Shown here in pieces: positions 1 through 9,722 of a stretch of DNA of 40,053 bases (the stretch's first letter is position 1; each line of letters opens with the position of its first letter). Origin of the DNA: Desulfuromonas sp. TF (GTDB lineage: Bacteria > Desulfobacterota > Desulfuromonadia > Desulfuromonadales > ATBO01); the NCBI RefSeq assembly GCF_000472285.1, contig NZ_KI421428.1:1-40053 (forward strand), given 5' to 3'. The position numbers were made by a program, and so were the translations under genes. The notes beneath the pieces are model-generated. The model worked only from the letters and a program-made list of their open reading frames with translations. It had not been told where the DNA came from and searched no databases.

Positions 1-1083
1 AATCGCCCCGACCACGATGGCGACTTCGACCAGGGAGGGGGTGTACTGCAGCAATCCGCTCACCAGGTCTCCGGCCCCTTCGCGCATGGAGACGAGCTGA
101 CCGGCGATGACCAGGTCGAAGCGCATGAAGAAGATGCCGAAGGTGGAGAGGAGGCCGGCGTACATGACCCCCAGCGGGGTACGGGTGCGGCGGTTCAGCA
201 GGAGAATGACCGGGATGAGCATGCCGATCAGCACCTCGAAGAACCAGAAGTTGAAAGAGAGAGGTCCGCTGAGCACGGCCATGGTCGCCTCGTATTTCTC
301 CGGCGGACGGCCGTAGACGCCGGGAATGATCTTCCAGACGACGAAGAAGATCAGGATGGTCAGAAAAAGCGCCTGCAGTTTACCCAGGGTCCCCATGAAC
401 TCGCTGTAGCGCTGGGGCATGCGAGTGCCGCTCTCCTTGTGATTGAAGTAGACGATCATGCTGACGATCGCCCCGCCGGAGACCAGGGCCGACAGGATGA
501 AGTAAATGGGGAGAAATGAGCCGTGCCAGTAAGGACGGGCTTCGAGAAGTCCGAAAACGGCCCCGAGGTTGGAGTGGGCGGTGACGGCGGCGATGAAGCC
601 GAGCATCCCCATGGTGAAGGCCCCCCTGTGCATCCCCTTCATAAGGAAGTAGAACTCGCCGCACAGCAGGACGAGGTACAGTCCGTAGAGTGTCCCCATC
701 CACCAGATGGCGGAGGTGAAATTGGGGCTGATGACGGCATAGAGGGCCATGCGGATCGGGTGGTTGAGTTCCATGGCAATGGTTCCGAATCCGCACAGCA
801 GGGTAAGGATGGCCAGGAGGATGGCCCGCTTGCCGATGAACTCGAAATGTTTGATGCCGAAGACGTGCCCCAGGCTCGACACCAGGCACAGGCCGGTGCT
901 GGAAACGACGAGAAAAACGTAGGTGGAGATGAGGATTCCCCAGGGGATCTCCCGTGTCACGTTGTAGACCTCGGCGTGTCCGTGAAGCAGGACCGCTCCG
1001 ACTCCGAGAAGACCCGCGAGCATCCCGGCGCCGAGAACGGCGAACCACAGCGGCAGGGGCGGGCGATGTTTAAAAAAGGACAT
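1..1083 (-). CDS. NrfD/PsrC-like membrane subunit of a molybdopterin oxidoreductase (3' end outside window)
   Basis: The frame opens at an ATG at 1083 and stays open for 361 codons to the window edge, so the C-terminus is missing. An AAAGGAG ribosome site lies just upstream and overlaps the stop codon of the ferredoxin gene. The product is a chain of hydrophobic helices with short charged loops, beginning MSFFKHRPPLPLW. NrfD/PsrC proteins are integral membrane subunits that pass quinol electrons to the iron-sulfur partner. The gene is third in the PsrA-PsrB-PsrC order read on this strand, which fits a quinone-linked respiratory reductase. The natural substrate cannot be told from the sequence. 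Confidence 0.88.
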   Translation of the reverse strand, partial: MSFFKHRPPLPLWFAVLGAGMLAGLLGVGAVLLHGHAEVYNVTREIPWGILISTYVFLVVSSTGLCLVSSLGHVFGIKHFEFIGKRAILLAILTLLCGFGTIAMELNHPIRMALYAVISPNFTSAIWWMGTLYGLYLVLLCGEFYFLMKGMHRGAFTMGMLGFIAAVTAHSNLGAVFGLLEARPYWHGSFLPIYFILSALVSGGAIVSMIVYFNHKESGTRMPQRYSEFMGTLGKLQALFLTILIFFVVWKIIPGVYGRPPEKYEATMAVLSGPLSFNFWFFEVLIGMLIPVILLLNRRTRTPLGVMYAGLLSTFGIFFMRFDLVIAGQLVSMREGAGDLVSGLLQYTPSLVEVAIVVGAI

Positions 1084-1094
1084 GGCTTTCTCCT

Positions 1095-1652
1095 TTAGAT
1101 CAGATAGAACAGGAAGGGTTTGCTCCCCTGCGATTTTTTAAGCACCCGTGAAGGATTCCTGGCCAGCAGCCGGGAAACTTCGCTGTGCGGATCATTGATA
1201 TCTCCGAAGGTCCTGACCTTGGTCGGGCAGGTCTCGACGCAGGCCGGGACGCGCCCGTTGTAGACTCGATGGGCGCAGAAGGTGCACTTGTCCACCGCCC
1301 CGATCTCCTCGTTGTAGTAGCGGGCGTTGTAGGGGCAGGCGGTCTGGCAATACTTGCAGCCGATGCATTTTTTGGCGACCACGTGAACGATACCGTCCTC
1401 GCTGACCTCGGTGGCCCTGGTGGGGCAGACATGGGCGCAGGGCGGATTGCCACAGTGCTGGCACTGACTGGGGGTGAAGCTCTGGCCAAGAGTGGGATAA
1501 GCCCCCCGCAGTTCGCCGTCATCGACCCAGTTGCGGTAGTTGTTCCGTCCCAGCGGCACGTCGTTCTCGGCTTTGCAGGCTACCGTGCAGGCCTTGCAGT
1601 CGATACACTTTCTGGTATCGAGCACGATGGCGTAGCGCTTGTTCTTCTTCAT
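1095..1652 (-). CDS. PsrB/NrfC-like four-cluster ferredoxin subunit
   Basis: This 185-residue protein carries sixteen cysteines in four groups: C16/C19/C22/C26, C64/C67/C72/C76, C96/C99/C102/C106 and C123/C126/C138/C142. That is the signature of the electron-transfer subunits holding four [4Fe-4S] clusters in the DMSO reductase superfamily. It has no signal peptide; such subunits usually cross the membrane with their Tat-carrying catalytic partner. It sits between the catalytic subunit gene and the membrane subunit gene, 11 bases from the latter. The C-terminal tail of about 20 residues after the last cluster is ordinary for the family. Confidence 0.93.
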   Translation of the reverse strand: MKKNKRYAIVLDTRKCIDCKACTVACKAENDVPLGRNNYRNWVDDGELRGAYPTLGQSFTPSQCQHCGNPPCAHVCPTRATEVSEDGIVHVVAKKCIGCKYCQTACPYNARYYNEEIGAVDKCTFCAHRVYNGRVPACVETCPTKVRTFGDINDPHSEVSRLLARNPSRVLKKSQGSKPFLFYLI

Positions 1653-1681
1653 GATAAAGACTCCTTGAACATCCAGGCCGA

Positions 1682-3883
1682 TCAGGCCGGGAGGATTTCC
1701 ACAAACGTCTCGTGCATGGCGACATTGCCGGAGATGGGGCAGACCTTCTCCTCGATCAGGGCGGCGTCACAGCCTCCCTTGCCGTGGAGCTTGGTCAGGC
1801 CTTTGGAGAGTACGCCGAAGCCGTGCGCCATATAGACGCTGTCGGGTCGGATCTTCTCCGTGACTTCCAGCTTCAGGGTTTCCAGTCCTACGGCGCTCTT
1901 CACTCGCACCATCTGTCCGTTTCTGAGCCCCCTTTTGCGGGCCTCCTCAACATTCAGCCACAGCGTGTTCTCCGGCATCAGGTCGTGAAGGTACGGGTTG
2001 TTGTTCGTCGTACCATGCGTGAAGTAGGCGCTGCGGCCGACCAGCAGACGGTATCTGCGGGTGGGGACTGCCTCCGGCGCCTTGTAGACCGGAAGGGGAT
2101 CGAGGTCGTTTTCGGCATACTTATCCGAGTAGATCTCGATCTTGCCGCTCTTGGTCTTGAGGCGTTTGCCCAGGGTCTTGCCGTAGGTCGGCTCGGTCTT
2201 TTCGTAATAAACTCCGGTCGTTTTGAGATCCTCGAGGATTTTGGGATTGTGCTTCACCTGATGGTGGATATGCTCCTCGATGGTGAAGTCGAACTGCTCG
2301 TAAACCTCTTCGCCGAGTCGTTTGGCGATCTGCTGCATGATCCACAGGTTCGGTTTGCTCTCGAACATCGCCTCGATGCAGGGCTGGCGGAAGGCGACGA
2401 CGGGGAGAATGCCGCCGAGCGATTCAAGGGGGTCCTGACGCTCCAGGTAGGTGGCTTCCGGCAAAACGACGTCCGAGTACCAGGCGGTGTCGCTCATGGT
2501 GATGTCGATGGTGCAGATGAAATCCATCTGCTCGATCATCCTGAGGGTCTTGGCCCGGTTGGGGACCGAAGAGACGACATTCTGCTTGTAGATCATCATT
2601 CCCTTGACCGGATAGGGCCTCCCTTCCAGCACCCGGTCGCGGAAGGTCACCCAGGAGCCGTCCTTTTCCGAGAGATAGGTGGCGCTGTCCTTATCCAGCC
2701 GGCCGGGGACATCGTCGTACCAGGGAGCGAGGTAATCGTGGCTGGTCAGCTTGATTGAGCTGTTGGGAACCATCCCCCCCTTGACGTCCCAGTTGCCGAC
2801 CACGGCGTTGAGGATGGCCATGGCCCGGCGCATCTGGGTGTCGTTGGCGAAAAAGGAGGAGCGGCGTCCCTGGTAGTAGACCGCCTTCGGTGCGGCGGCG
2901 GCGAACTCGCGGGCGATGCGGCGGATGTCGGCGGCGGGGATCTCGCACTCGTCCGCCGCCCATTCGGGGGTATAGGGCTCGACATGCGGTGCAAGGTTGT
3001 CGAAGCCGACCGTCATCTCCTCGACGAAGCCCTTGGCATAAAGCTCTTCCTTGACGATCACGTGGGTCATGGCCAGGATGAAGGCCATGTCGGTTCCGGG
3101 CTTGATCGGGAACCACTCGTCGGCCTTGGCGGCGGTCTTGGTGAAGCGCGGATCGAGATAAACCAGCTTGCGCCGACCGCCTTCGCCCTTGAGCATGTCG
3201 ACGGAGTCGGGGGTGATGAGGGCTTCGCTGCGGTTCGCGCCGCTCATGATGATGTAGTCGGCGTTGAAGACATCCGGAGTGGGGCTGGTGCCGAAGGTCG
3301 CCCCGAACCCCTGGATGTTGGAAGCCAGGCACAGCGAAGGGTGGCGCACCGTGTTCGGCGAGCCGTAGCACTCGGCCAGCTGCAGGAAGAAGTGTTCGGA
3401 AAAGGTTCCCTCGGTGGAAGCGAACATGGTGCCGGCGCGGGTGTATTTCTCCGCCAGTTCGTTCAGGTTCTTGCCCACCAGATCCAGCGCCTCGTCCCAG
3501 GAGGCGCGCCGCCATTTGCCTTCGCCCCGTTTGCCGACCCGGATCAGGGGGTACTTGAGACGGTCCGGATCGTAGACCACCTTGACTCCGGCGTTGCCCC
3601 GGGCGCAGAGCATTCCGCGGCTCTTGATGAAGTTGGGATTGGGGTCGAGCTTGTGGATGACCCCGTTGCGCACCCGGGCGATCACCCCGCACTTGTTCAC
3701 GCACATGCCGCAGCTCGTAAAGACGTCCTGACCGGGCCCGGCGGTGAGTTCATCCACATCGCCCGTCCTGGCCAGCGCCTTCAGCACCTTGACCTGCGAG
3801 CCGACGGTCGCCGCGGCCAGGGCGCAGGAAGAGAGCCCGAGAAAGCGGCGGCGGCTCAGTTTTTTTTCGCTCAGACGTGACAC
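1682..3883 (-). CDS. Tat-exported molybdopterin oxidoreductase, PsrA/PhsA-like catalytic subunit
   Basis: The 733-residue product starts at a GTG preceded by AAAGGAG. It opens with a twin-arginine signal (LSRRRFLGLSS, residues 9-19), so it is exported folded. C58, C61, C65 and C93 form the N-terminal [4Fe-4S] motif. C185, in HPSLCLASN, sits where PsrA/PhsA enzymes carry their cysteine molybdenum ligand. The C-terminal part contains the dinucleotide-binding fold of this superfamily. Together with the next two genes it forms a PsrABC-type complex. Polysulfide, thiosulfate or tetrathionate are plausible substrates. Arsenate or another oxyanion cannot be excluded, because paralogues with different substrates look alike at this level. 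Confidence 0.88.
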   Translation of the reverse strand: MSRLSEKKLSRRRFLGLSSCALAAATVGSQVKVLKALARTGDVDELTAGPGQDVFTSCGMCVNKCGVIARVRNGVIHKLDPNPNFIKSRGMLCARGNAGVKVVYDPDRLKYPLIRVGKRGEGKWRRASWDEALDLVGKNLNELAEKYTRAGTMFASTEGTFSEHFFLQLAECYGSPNTVRHPSLCLASNIQGFGATFGTSPTPDVFNADYIIMSGANRSEALITPDSVDMLKGEGGRRKLVYLDPRFTKTAAKADEWFPIKPGTDMAFILAMTHVIVKEELYAKGFVEEMTVGFDNLAPHVEPYTPEWAADECEIPAADIRRIAREFAAAAPKAVYYQGRRSSFFANDTQMRRAMAILNAVVGNWDVKGGMVPNSSIKLTSHDYLAPWYDDVPGRLDKDSATYLSEKDGSWVTFRDRVLEGRPYPVKGMMIYKQNVVSSVPNRAKTLRMIEQMDFICTIDITMSDTAWYSDVVLPEATYLERQDPLESLGGILPVVAFRQPCIEAMFESKPNLWIMQQIAKRLGEEVYEQFDFTIEEHIHHQVKHNPKILEDLKTTGVYYEKTEPTYGKTLGKRLKTKSGKIEIYSDKYAENDLDPLPVYKAPEAVPTRRYRLLVGRSAYFTHGTTNNNPYLHDLMPENTLWLNVEEARKRGLRNGQMVRVKSAVGLETLKLEVTEKIRPDSVYMAHGFGVLSKGLTKLHGKGGCDAALIEEKVCPISGNVAMHETFVEILPA

Positions 3884-3980
3884 GTCAGTCTCCTTTGAAA
3901 ATCGTTCTAATAATCTGAATTATCATATGTGTTTCTGCTTGAAGGGGGGAGAGGCGGAATGCCTCTCCCCGGGTGGAATT

Positions 3981-5693
3981 TTAAAACTTGACGGTCAGAG
4001 AGGCATAGCCGTCCCAGACCTCGTCGACCGCCGGCAGGATGGAAGCCGCCGTGCCGTCCTGGACGTCCTCGATCTTGACCGGAGCGCCGACGGGAGAGCC
4101 GCTGCCGGTGTACTTGTAGTCGTAGTAGATTGCGCCGACCTTGATGAACATGTTCGGATTGATGTCGAAGATGTAATAGGCCTCGCCTGCATGGCCGCGG
4201 GTGGCCAGCTTGCTGCCGACCACGTCGTCCTGAGCCTGGGTGAAGGGGGTCCAGTACCTGGAGCCGTAGTTGTATTCCAGGCCGAACTTGCCCAGCGGCG
4301 CCGGCACCTGGACGCCCACGTAGACCGAGTAGCCGTCCTCTTCGTCGTTGCTCGAAGGGGTGGCGGTCACCATCGGCATGATCATCTCGCCTCCGGCGGG
4401 ATCGGGGACCAGGGCCGCCTGGTAGACGGGATCGGAGAGGAGGCCTCCGAACATGCCGGCCTTGCCGTTGGGATCGGTGCGGGTCCAGCCGAGGGAGGCG
4501 AACCAGTTGACGCCGTTCATCTCCTCGCGGGTGAAGCCGACGCCGCCCAGCATGATGTCGCCGATGTTCGTGCTCGGCTGGACGCGGGTGACGAAGTTGA
4601 AGTTGGGGAAGTTCTGCAGATCCTGCCACATGGTCGGGGCCAGCTGCTGGGCGAACTGGCTGGGGAAGGCGATGACCCCCTTGAAGCCGTCCGTCACGTC
4701 CTCGGCCCGGAAGAGGGTGAACTGCAGGAAGTTGGTGCCGTCATTGATGGCGTCGATATTGAATCCGCCCAGATGGACGTCGTCGGTGTCGATCTCGTTG
4801 AAGAGTTCGCCGTTCCCCCACTCGGACTCGAAGCCCTGGCCGTAGCAGAAGCGCACCACCTGCCCCTCGACTCCGGTGTGCTTGCCGAGCTTGTAGCCGA
4901 TGGTGATGCCGTCGAAATTGAAGTGCACCAGGTGGCCGGAGGGGGTGCCGCCGCGCATCTCATTTTCGCGGTACTGGCTGGGAGGGCCGTAGGTGGAAGG
5001 GCGGCGTCCGATGGAGAGATAGAAGTTGCTGCCGCCGATATCCTTCCAGTCGAAGTAGGCCCGCTCGACCCGCACCCAGTCGCCGGTGGTGTTGCCGCCG
5101 TTGGTGCCGTCCATGGTGAAGGAGTTCCAGGAGTCGAAGACCTTGGAGCCGGTGGAGTCACCCCAGTTCTTGTACATGGAGAGGCGGCCTGAGAAATTCA
5201 CATTCTCCCATACTTTGGCTTTCATGCCCAGGCGCAGCCGGGTGGTATACAGAATGTCGTTGTTGATGTCGGATTTTTCAGGGGCGGCGATGATGAAAAA
5301 GTCCTGGGGGGCATAGCCTCCCGTGAAGAACGTGTTCGCCTGCTGCGGGAAGGCGGTCACGAATTTTGCGATGGGGGAGGCCGGGTCGCCGGGGTCGCCG
5401 AATTCCCCACCCATGGCCCGGGCGCCGAAGTCGGCGAAGTCGAAGAAGACACCCTGGGATCGGGTGACGTCCTTGTAATGAAGAGTGTCGGCCTTCACCC
5501 GCAGATCGCCGTACCAGCTGATGCGGTCGAGGGCTGTGTGCCGCTCCGTCTTGTCGACGCGCTTGCTGAGTTCGTTGAGTTCCAGGGTCATCTCCTGGAT
5601 TTTCCTCTGCAGCTCATCGACGCTCTCGGCCGCCATGGCGACGGAGGGGACGGCGAGCAGAGCCGCAATCAGAAGAATAAGTAATTTACGCAT
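3981..5693 (-). CDS. DUF3373-type outer-membrane beta-barrel protein
   Basis: This 570-residue protein has a cleavable signal peptide (about residues 1-21, ending AMA). A short coiled coil rich in Leu and Glu follows (about residues 24-50). After it comes a long stretch of alternating aromatic and polar strands with Gly/Asn/Asp turns, ending in phenylalanine as outer-membrane barrels do. The architecture matches the DUF3373 porin-like proteins found mainly in deltaproteobacteria. An AGGAGG ribosome site precedes the ATG. Lying between a cytochrome c gene and the reductase genes, it probably supplies a channel or scaffold for the respiratory substrate or for electron transfer at the outer membrane; this role is inferred from context. 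Confidence 0.8.
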   Translation of the reverse strand: MRKLLILLIAALLAVPSVAMAAESVDELQRKIQEMTLELNELSKRVDKTERHTALDRISWYGDLRVKADTLHYKDVTRSQGVFFDFADFGARAMGGEFGDPGDPASPIAKFVTAFPQQANTFFTGGYAPQDFFIIAAPEKSDINNDILYTTRLRLGMKAKVWENVNFSGRLSMYKNWGDSTGSKVFDSWNSFTMDGTNGGNTTGDWVRVERAYFDWKDIGGSNFYLSIGRRPSTYGPPSQYRENEMRGGTPSGHLVHFNFDGITIGYKLGKHTGVEGQVVRFCYGQGFESEWGNGELFNEIDTDDVHLGGFNIDAINDGTNFLQFTLFRAEDVTDGFKGVIAFPSQFAQQLAPTMWQDLQNFPNFNFVTRVQPSTNIGDIMLGGVGFTREEMNGVNWFASLGWTRTDPNGKAGMFGGLLSDPVYQAALVPDPAGGEMIMPMVTATPSSNDEEDGYSVYVGVQVPAPLGKFGLEYNYGSRYWTPFTQAQDDVVGSKLATRGHAGEAYYIFDINPNMFIKVGAIYYDYKYTGSGSPVGAPVKIEDVQDGTAASILPAVDEVWDGYASLTVKF

Positions 5694-5723
5694 GAATTCT
5701 GCCTCCTGAGAAAATGTTATAAG

Positions 5724-5753
5724 CCGGCCCGCCCCGGCGTCGGGGCGGGCCGG
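5724..5753 (-). terminator. GC-rich hairpin between cytochrome c and porin genes
   Basis: Two perfect 13-base arms (5724-5736 and 5741-5753) enclose a 4-base loop. On the minus strand it follows the cytochrome stop codon and is succeeded by TTATAACATTTT, a weak T tract. It may act as a partial terminator or as an mRNA-stabilising stem that sets the ratio of cytochrome to downstream proteins. Confidence 0.6.
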
Positions 5754-5771
5754 CCAGCGAAACCGGTGCCT

Positions 5772-6092
5772 TTAACCGCAGGTTTCCGGCTGATCGGAAT
5801 CGGCGGCGTGATCGAAAAGAAACTGCTGAACATCCTTTACGTCCTTTTCGGAAATTTTTGCGTGCCCCTGGCAAGCCTGGCCCTTTTTTTCGAAAAAACG
5901 ATCCCATTGGGCCTGGGTCTTGGAGAGAGGAGTCAATTCACCCCCTTCGGCGCCGGCGGCGTGGCAGGACTTGCAATTTTTTTTGTACAGGTACTTTCCT
6001 TTCTTGGGATTGCCGCCTTCTGCCGCCAGGGCAAAGCTGGTGCAGAGTGCGAGCAGGATCAGGGTGAGGATGATTCCGGTCATACGTTTCAT
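5772..6092 (-). CDS. Small periplasmic monohaem cytochrome c without a methionine ligand
   Basis: The 106-residue precursor has a signal peptide (about residues 1-23) and one haem motif, CKSCH at residues 40-44, which fixes it as a c-type cytochrome. The mature part has no methionine, so the usual Met distal ligand is absent; H77 or H95 are the visible alternatives. C74 and C105 are extra cysteines that could form a disulfide. A GGAGG site precedes the ATG. It is the first gene of the operon that also encodes the porin and the PsrABC-like complex, so it probably shuttles electrons in the periplasm for that system. Confidence 0.85.
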   Translation of the reverse strand: MKRMTGIILTLILLALCTSFALAAEGGNPKKGKYLYKKNCKSCHAAGAEGGELTPLSKTQAQWDRFFEKKGQACQGHAKISEKDVKDVQQFLFDHAADSDQPETCG

Positions 6093-6481
6093 GGTGCTAC
6101 CTCCATAATCGAGTTGACGTTACGGCGCAGTGTGCGCTCCGATTTTTTGCCCTTGATATGCCTTTAAGCCGATAGACGACTATGTAAATAGTCAACGATA
6201 TGGATATTCATATTACGAAATCTATGCCAAAAGGGATGACCCGAGGTGGAGTGGTTTAGAAATCAGGATGTTGGAAATTTCATTAGAAGAAAATTGATCT
6301 CAAAATAGATGTAATTAAATATCAGAAATAGTCTATACACTGAAGGGGCTCGGCGAAATGACGCAAAATAAAACAAATCAAGGGTTTTCTGGGGGTTTCG
6401 GGCGAAGGCTGATACGCCAATGAGGTGGGATTTGAGGCAAAATACCAGATCGGATGCAGTTATTTCACGGAAGTGGTCATT
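6093..6481. other. AT-rich intergenic region upstream of the respiratory operon
   Basis: This stretch of almost 390 bases is much richer in A+T than its surroundings and holds no credible gene. It separates the stop codon of the radical SAM gene from the start of the cytochrome operon, so it must carry the latter's promoter. The only clear structures are the two palindromes listed separately. No convincing terminator for the radical SAM gene was found. Confidence 0.5.
6178..6213. promoter_or_regulatory. Pair of short palindromes, possible operator
   Basis: GACTAT-GTAA-ATAGTC (6178-6193) and ATATG-GATATT-CATAT (6198-6213) are two adjacent hyphenated palindromes of 16 bases each, separated by 4 bases. 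They lie about 85-120 bases upstream of the cytochrome gene that opens the respiratory operon. Their size and spacing suit binding sites for dimeric regulators. The cognate regulator is not in the window and the role is inferred. Confidence 0.4.
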
Positions 6482-7528
6482 TCAGGCCTGTTCGATAAAA
6501 CACTGGGGGTCGGAGGCCAGGCAGCCTTCACCTCCACGGGCCCGAGTCCAGGCCCACGCAATGGCGCGGCACCCGCGGCAGCCGGACCATCGGTCGCAGG
6601 CGCCGCATCGGTCCTGATACAGGCTCTGATCTCTCAGGGAGGCCAGAACCTCGGAGGTGGCCCACACCTCCCGCAGCGAATCGGAGCGGATGTTGCCCAG
6701 GGGGATTTCCAGGCGGCGGCAGGGGAGAATGGTACCATCCGGGAGGAGAGTCAGACCGGAGACGCCTGCGGCGCAGCCTCCCAGGGGAGTCTCACCCCTC
6801 CTCGCCGGTGAAGGGGCATGCATCTGTGTGGCCACAGGATCGCCGGTCACGATTTCCAGGCCGGGAATGTCGACGGCAAGAAGCTCTGCATAGAGATTTC
6901 GGACTTCGTCCGGGGTCAGCATTGCCTCGGCCAGTTCCAATCCCCGGCCGACAGGGACGAGTCTGGAAAAGCCTAGCCGCTGCGCTCCGAGTTCCGCCGC
7001 CAGTGAAACCATCTCCGCCATCCTGCCGGCATTGAGGCGCGACAGGGTGACATTCAGGGTGACGGGAATGCCCCCATCGATCAGATTTTCCACGCCGGAA
7101 CGGGCGGCAAGCCAGCTACCCGCCCCTCGGATGACATCGTGAATGTCCTGCGGTCCCTCGAAGCTGACCTGCACTCCCTTTACTCCGAGGGCGGCCATAC
7201 GCTGAGCCCGCCCCCTGTCGATCAGAGTGCCGTTGCTGAGAATATAAATGGAGGCCCCCGTCTCGCCGATGAGTTCGACAATCGGATCCAGATCGCTTCG
7301 CAGCAGCGGTTCACCCCCGGTGAGATTAAAGGCGGGCGAAAAGCTTACGCCGTAGGCTTTGCTCCAGGCCTCCAGCATATCGGCGAATTCGTCGACGACG
7401 GCTCTGATCTCGGGCAGGGTCGGTTCGCTCCGGTTCCCACCGGACTGATAGCAGTGCCGGCAGGCGAGATTGCAGCGTTCGGTGAGGTGCCACTGGATAA
7501 AGAAATCGAAATTGTTGCTTATGGACAT
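6482..7528 (-). CDS. Radical SAM/SPASM-domain enzyme, probable peptide maturase
   Basis: The 348-residue protein has the radical SAM cluster motif CNLACRHC (C19, C23, C26) followed by the NLTGGEPLL strand typical of the fold. Its C-terminal third contains a SPASM-type cysteine set (GGCAAG, ILPCRRLE, then RCGACDRWSGCRGC and a late C) that would bind auxiliary [4Fe-4S] clusters. SPASM enzymes commonly modify ribosomal peptides. A 34-codon gene with an excellent ribosome site lies directly upstream on the same strand, separated by a terminator-like hairpin, the usual arrangement of precursor and maturase. Other SPASM roles, such as cofactor maturation or an anaerobic sulfatase-like activator, remain possible. 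Confidence 0.8.
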   Translation of the reverse strand: MSISNNFDFFIQWHLTERCNLACRHCYQSGGNRSEPTLPEIRAVVDEFADMLEAWSKAYGVSFSPAFNLTGGEPLLRSDLDPIVELIGETGASIYILSNGTLIDRGRAQRMAALGVKGVQVSFEGPQDIHDVIRGAGSWLAARSGVENLIDGGIPVTLNVTLSRLNAGRMAEMVSLAAELGAQRLGFSRLVPVGRGLELAEAMLTPDEVRNLYAELLAVDIPGLEIVTGDPVATQMHAPSPARRGETPLGGCAAGVSGLTLLPDGTILPCRRLEIPLGNIRSDSLREVWATSEVLASLRDQSLYQDRCGACDRWSGCRGCRAIAWAWTRARGGEGCLASDPQCFIEQA

Positions 7529-7554
7529 GCAATTTCCCGCTTAGCTCGTAAAAA

Positions 7555-7596
7555 CAGACAGGGATCCGCACCGCGACCGATACTTTTCCCTGTCTG
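7555..7596 (-). terminator. Hairpin with T tract between small peptide gene and radical SAM gene
   Basis: Perfect 10-base arms CAGACAGGGA and TCCCTGTCTG enclose a 22-base loop. On the minus strand the stem is followed by TTTTT, and on the plus strand there is a run of seven T after a short gap, so it could act in both directions. It would let the peptide gene be transcribed more than the enzyme gene. Confidence 0.65.
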
Positions 7597-7649
7597 CCTG
7601 TTTTTTTGGCCGCCGACCGGCAGCTTCAGCTTCCGCTTTTTCAGCTGTT

Positions 7650-7754
7650 TCACTTGCGGCAGGATTTCCCGGTATTTTCCTTGGCGGCCTTCTTCAGGGC
7701 GTCCCAGAAGGCGGCCTCCTGCTGCAGCGCCTTTTCGCTCAACGTCTTCTTCAT
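7650..7754 (-). CDS. 34-residue small protein, candidate precursor of a radical SAM-modified peptide
   Basis: An ATG at 7754 is preceded by GGGAGGTGAG, the strongest ribosome site in this part of the window. It opens a 34-codon frame ending in TGA at 7650. The peptide starts MKKTLSEKALQQEAAFW, continues as a Lys/Ala-rich amphipathic helix and ends GKSCRK with a single cysteine. A helical charged leader and a short Ser/Cys tail suit a RiPP precursor. The radical SAM/SPASM gene follows about 120 bases downstream after an attenuator-like hairpin. I do not recognise the family, and the role is inferred from size, start signal and neighbour. Confidence 0.6.
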   Translation of the reverse strand: MKKTLSEKALQQEAAFWDALKKAAKENTGKSCRK

Positions 7755-7964
7755 CCCTTCTCACCTCCCTTCGTGCACATTAGAGATGCCGATACCAGAA
7801 TGAAAAATGATCGACATCGTCTATGGTCGAGTGTATAGCCGGCCGGAATGATGTCAAGGAGAGGGCGCCGTTTTCACTGGCGGTAGAGGCTGAAAAACGC
7901 TAGTATAACCGTCTGATGGGACACAGGATGTTCCCCAAAAAAGAACAGGAGGTCGCAGTAAGCG

Positions 7965-9638
<1,674 letters not shown>

Positions 9639-9639
9639 T

Positions 9640-9667
9640 GTTTCCGACCCGGGAACGGGTCGGAAAC
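9640..9667 (+). terminator. Perfect 12-bp hairpin just after ettA
   Basis: GTTTCCGACCCG and its exact complement flank a GGAA tetraloop immediately after the ettA stop codon. No T run follows, so it is more likely an mRNA 3'-end stabilising stem placed before the true terminator at 9683-9722. Confidence 0.6.
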
Positions 9668-9682
9668 TTACCTTCCTGCAAT

Positions 9683-9722
9683 AAAAAAAGAGCCCCATCC
9701 AGGCGGATGGGGCTCTTTTTTT
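9683..9722. terminator. Bidirectional rho-independent terminator
   Basis: An 11-base stem (AGAGCCCCATCC against GGATGGGGCTCT, loop AGGC) is flanked by a run of A on the left and seven T on the right. It therefore works for ettA on the plus strand and for the candidate RNA read from the right on the minus strand. Confidence 0.92.

Noticed and set aside
3744-5192. A 482-codon plus-strand frame opposite the porin gene
   Set aside because: It is antisense to the DUF3373-type protein, which has a signal peptide, a good ribosome site and a barrel-type C-terminus.
7326-7652. Read-through of the small peptide stop (TGA) as selenocysteine
   Set aside because: Several in-frame TGA codons follow. No SECIS-like stem lies directly after the first one, and a terminator-like hairpin interrupts the region.
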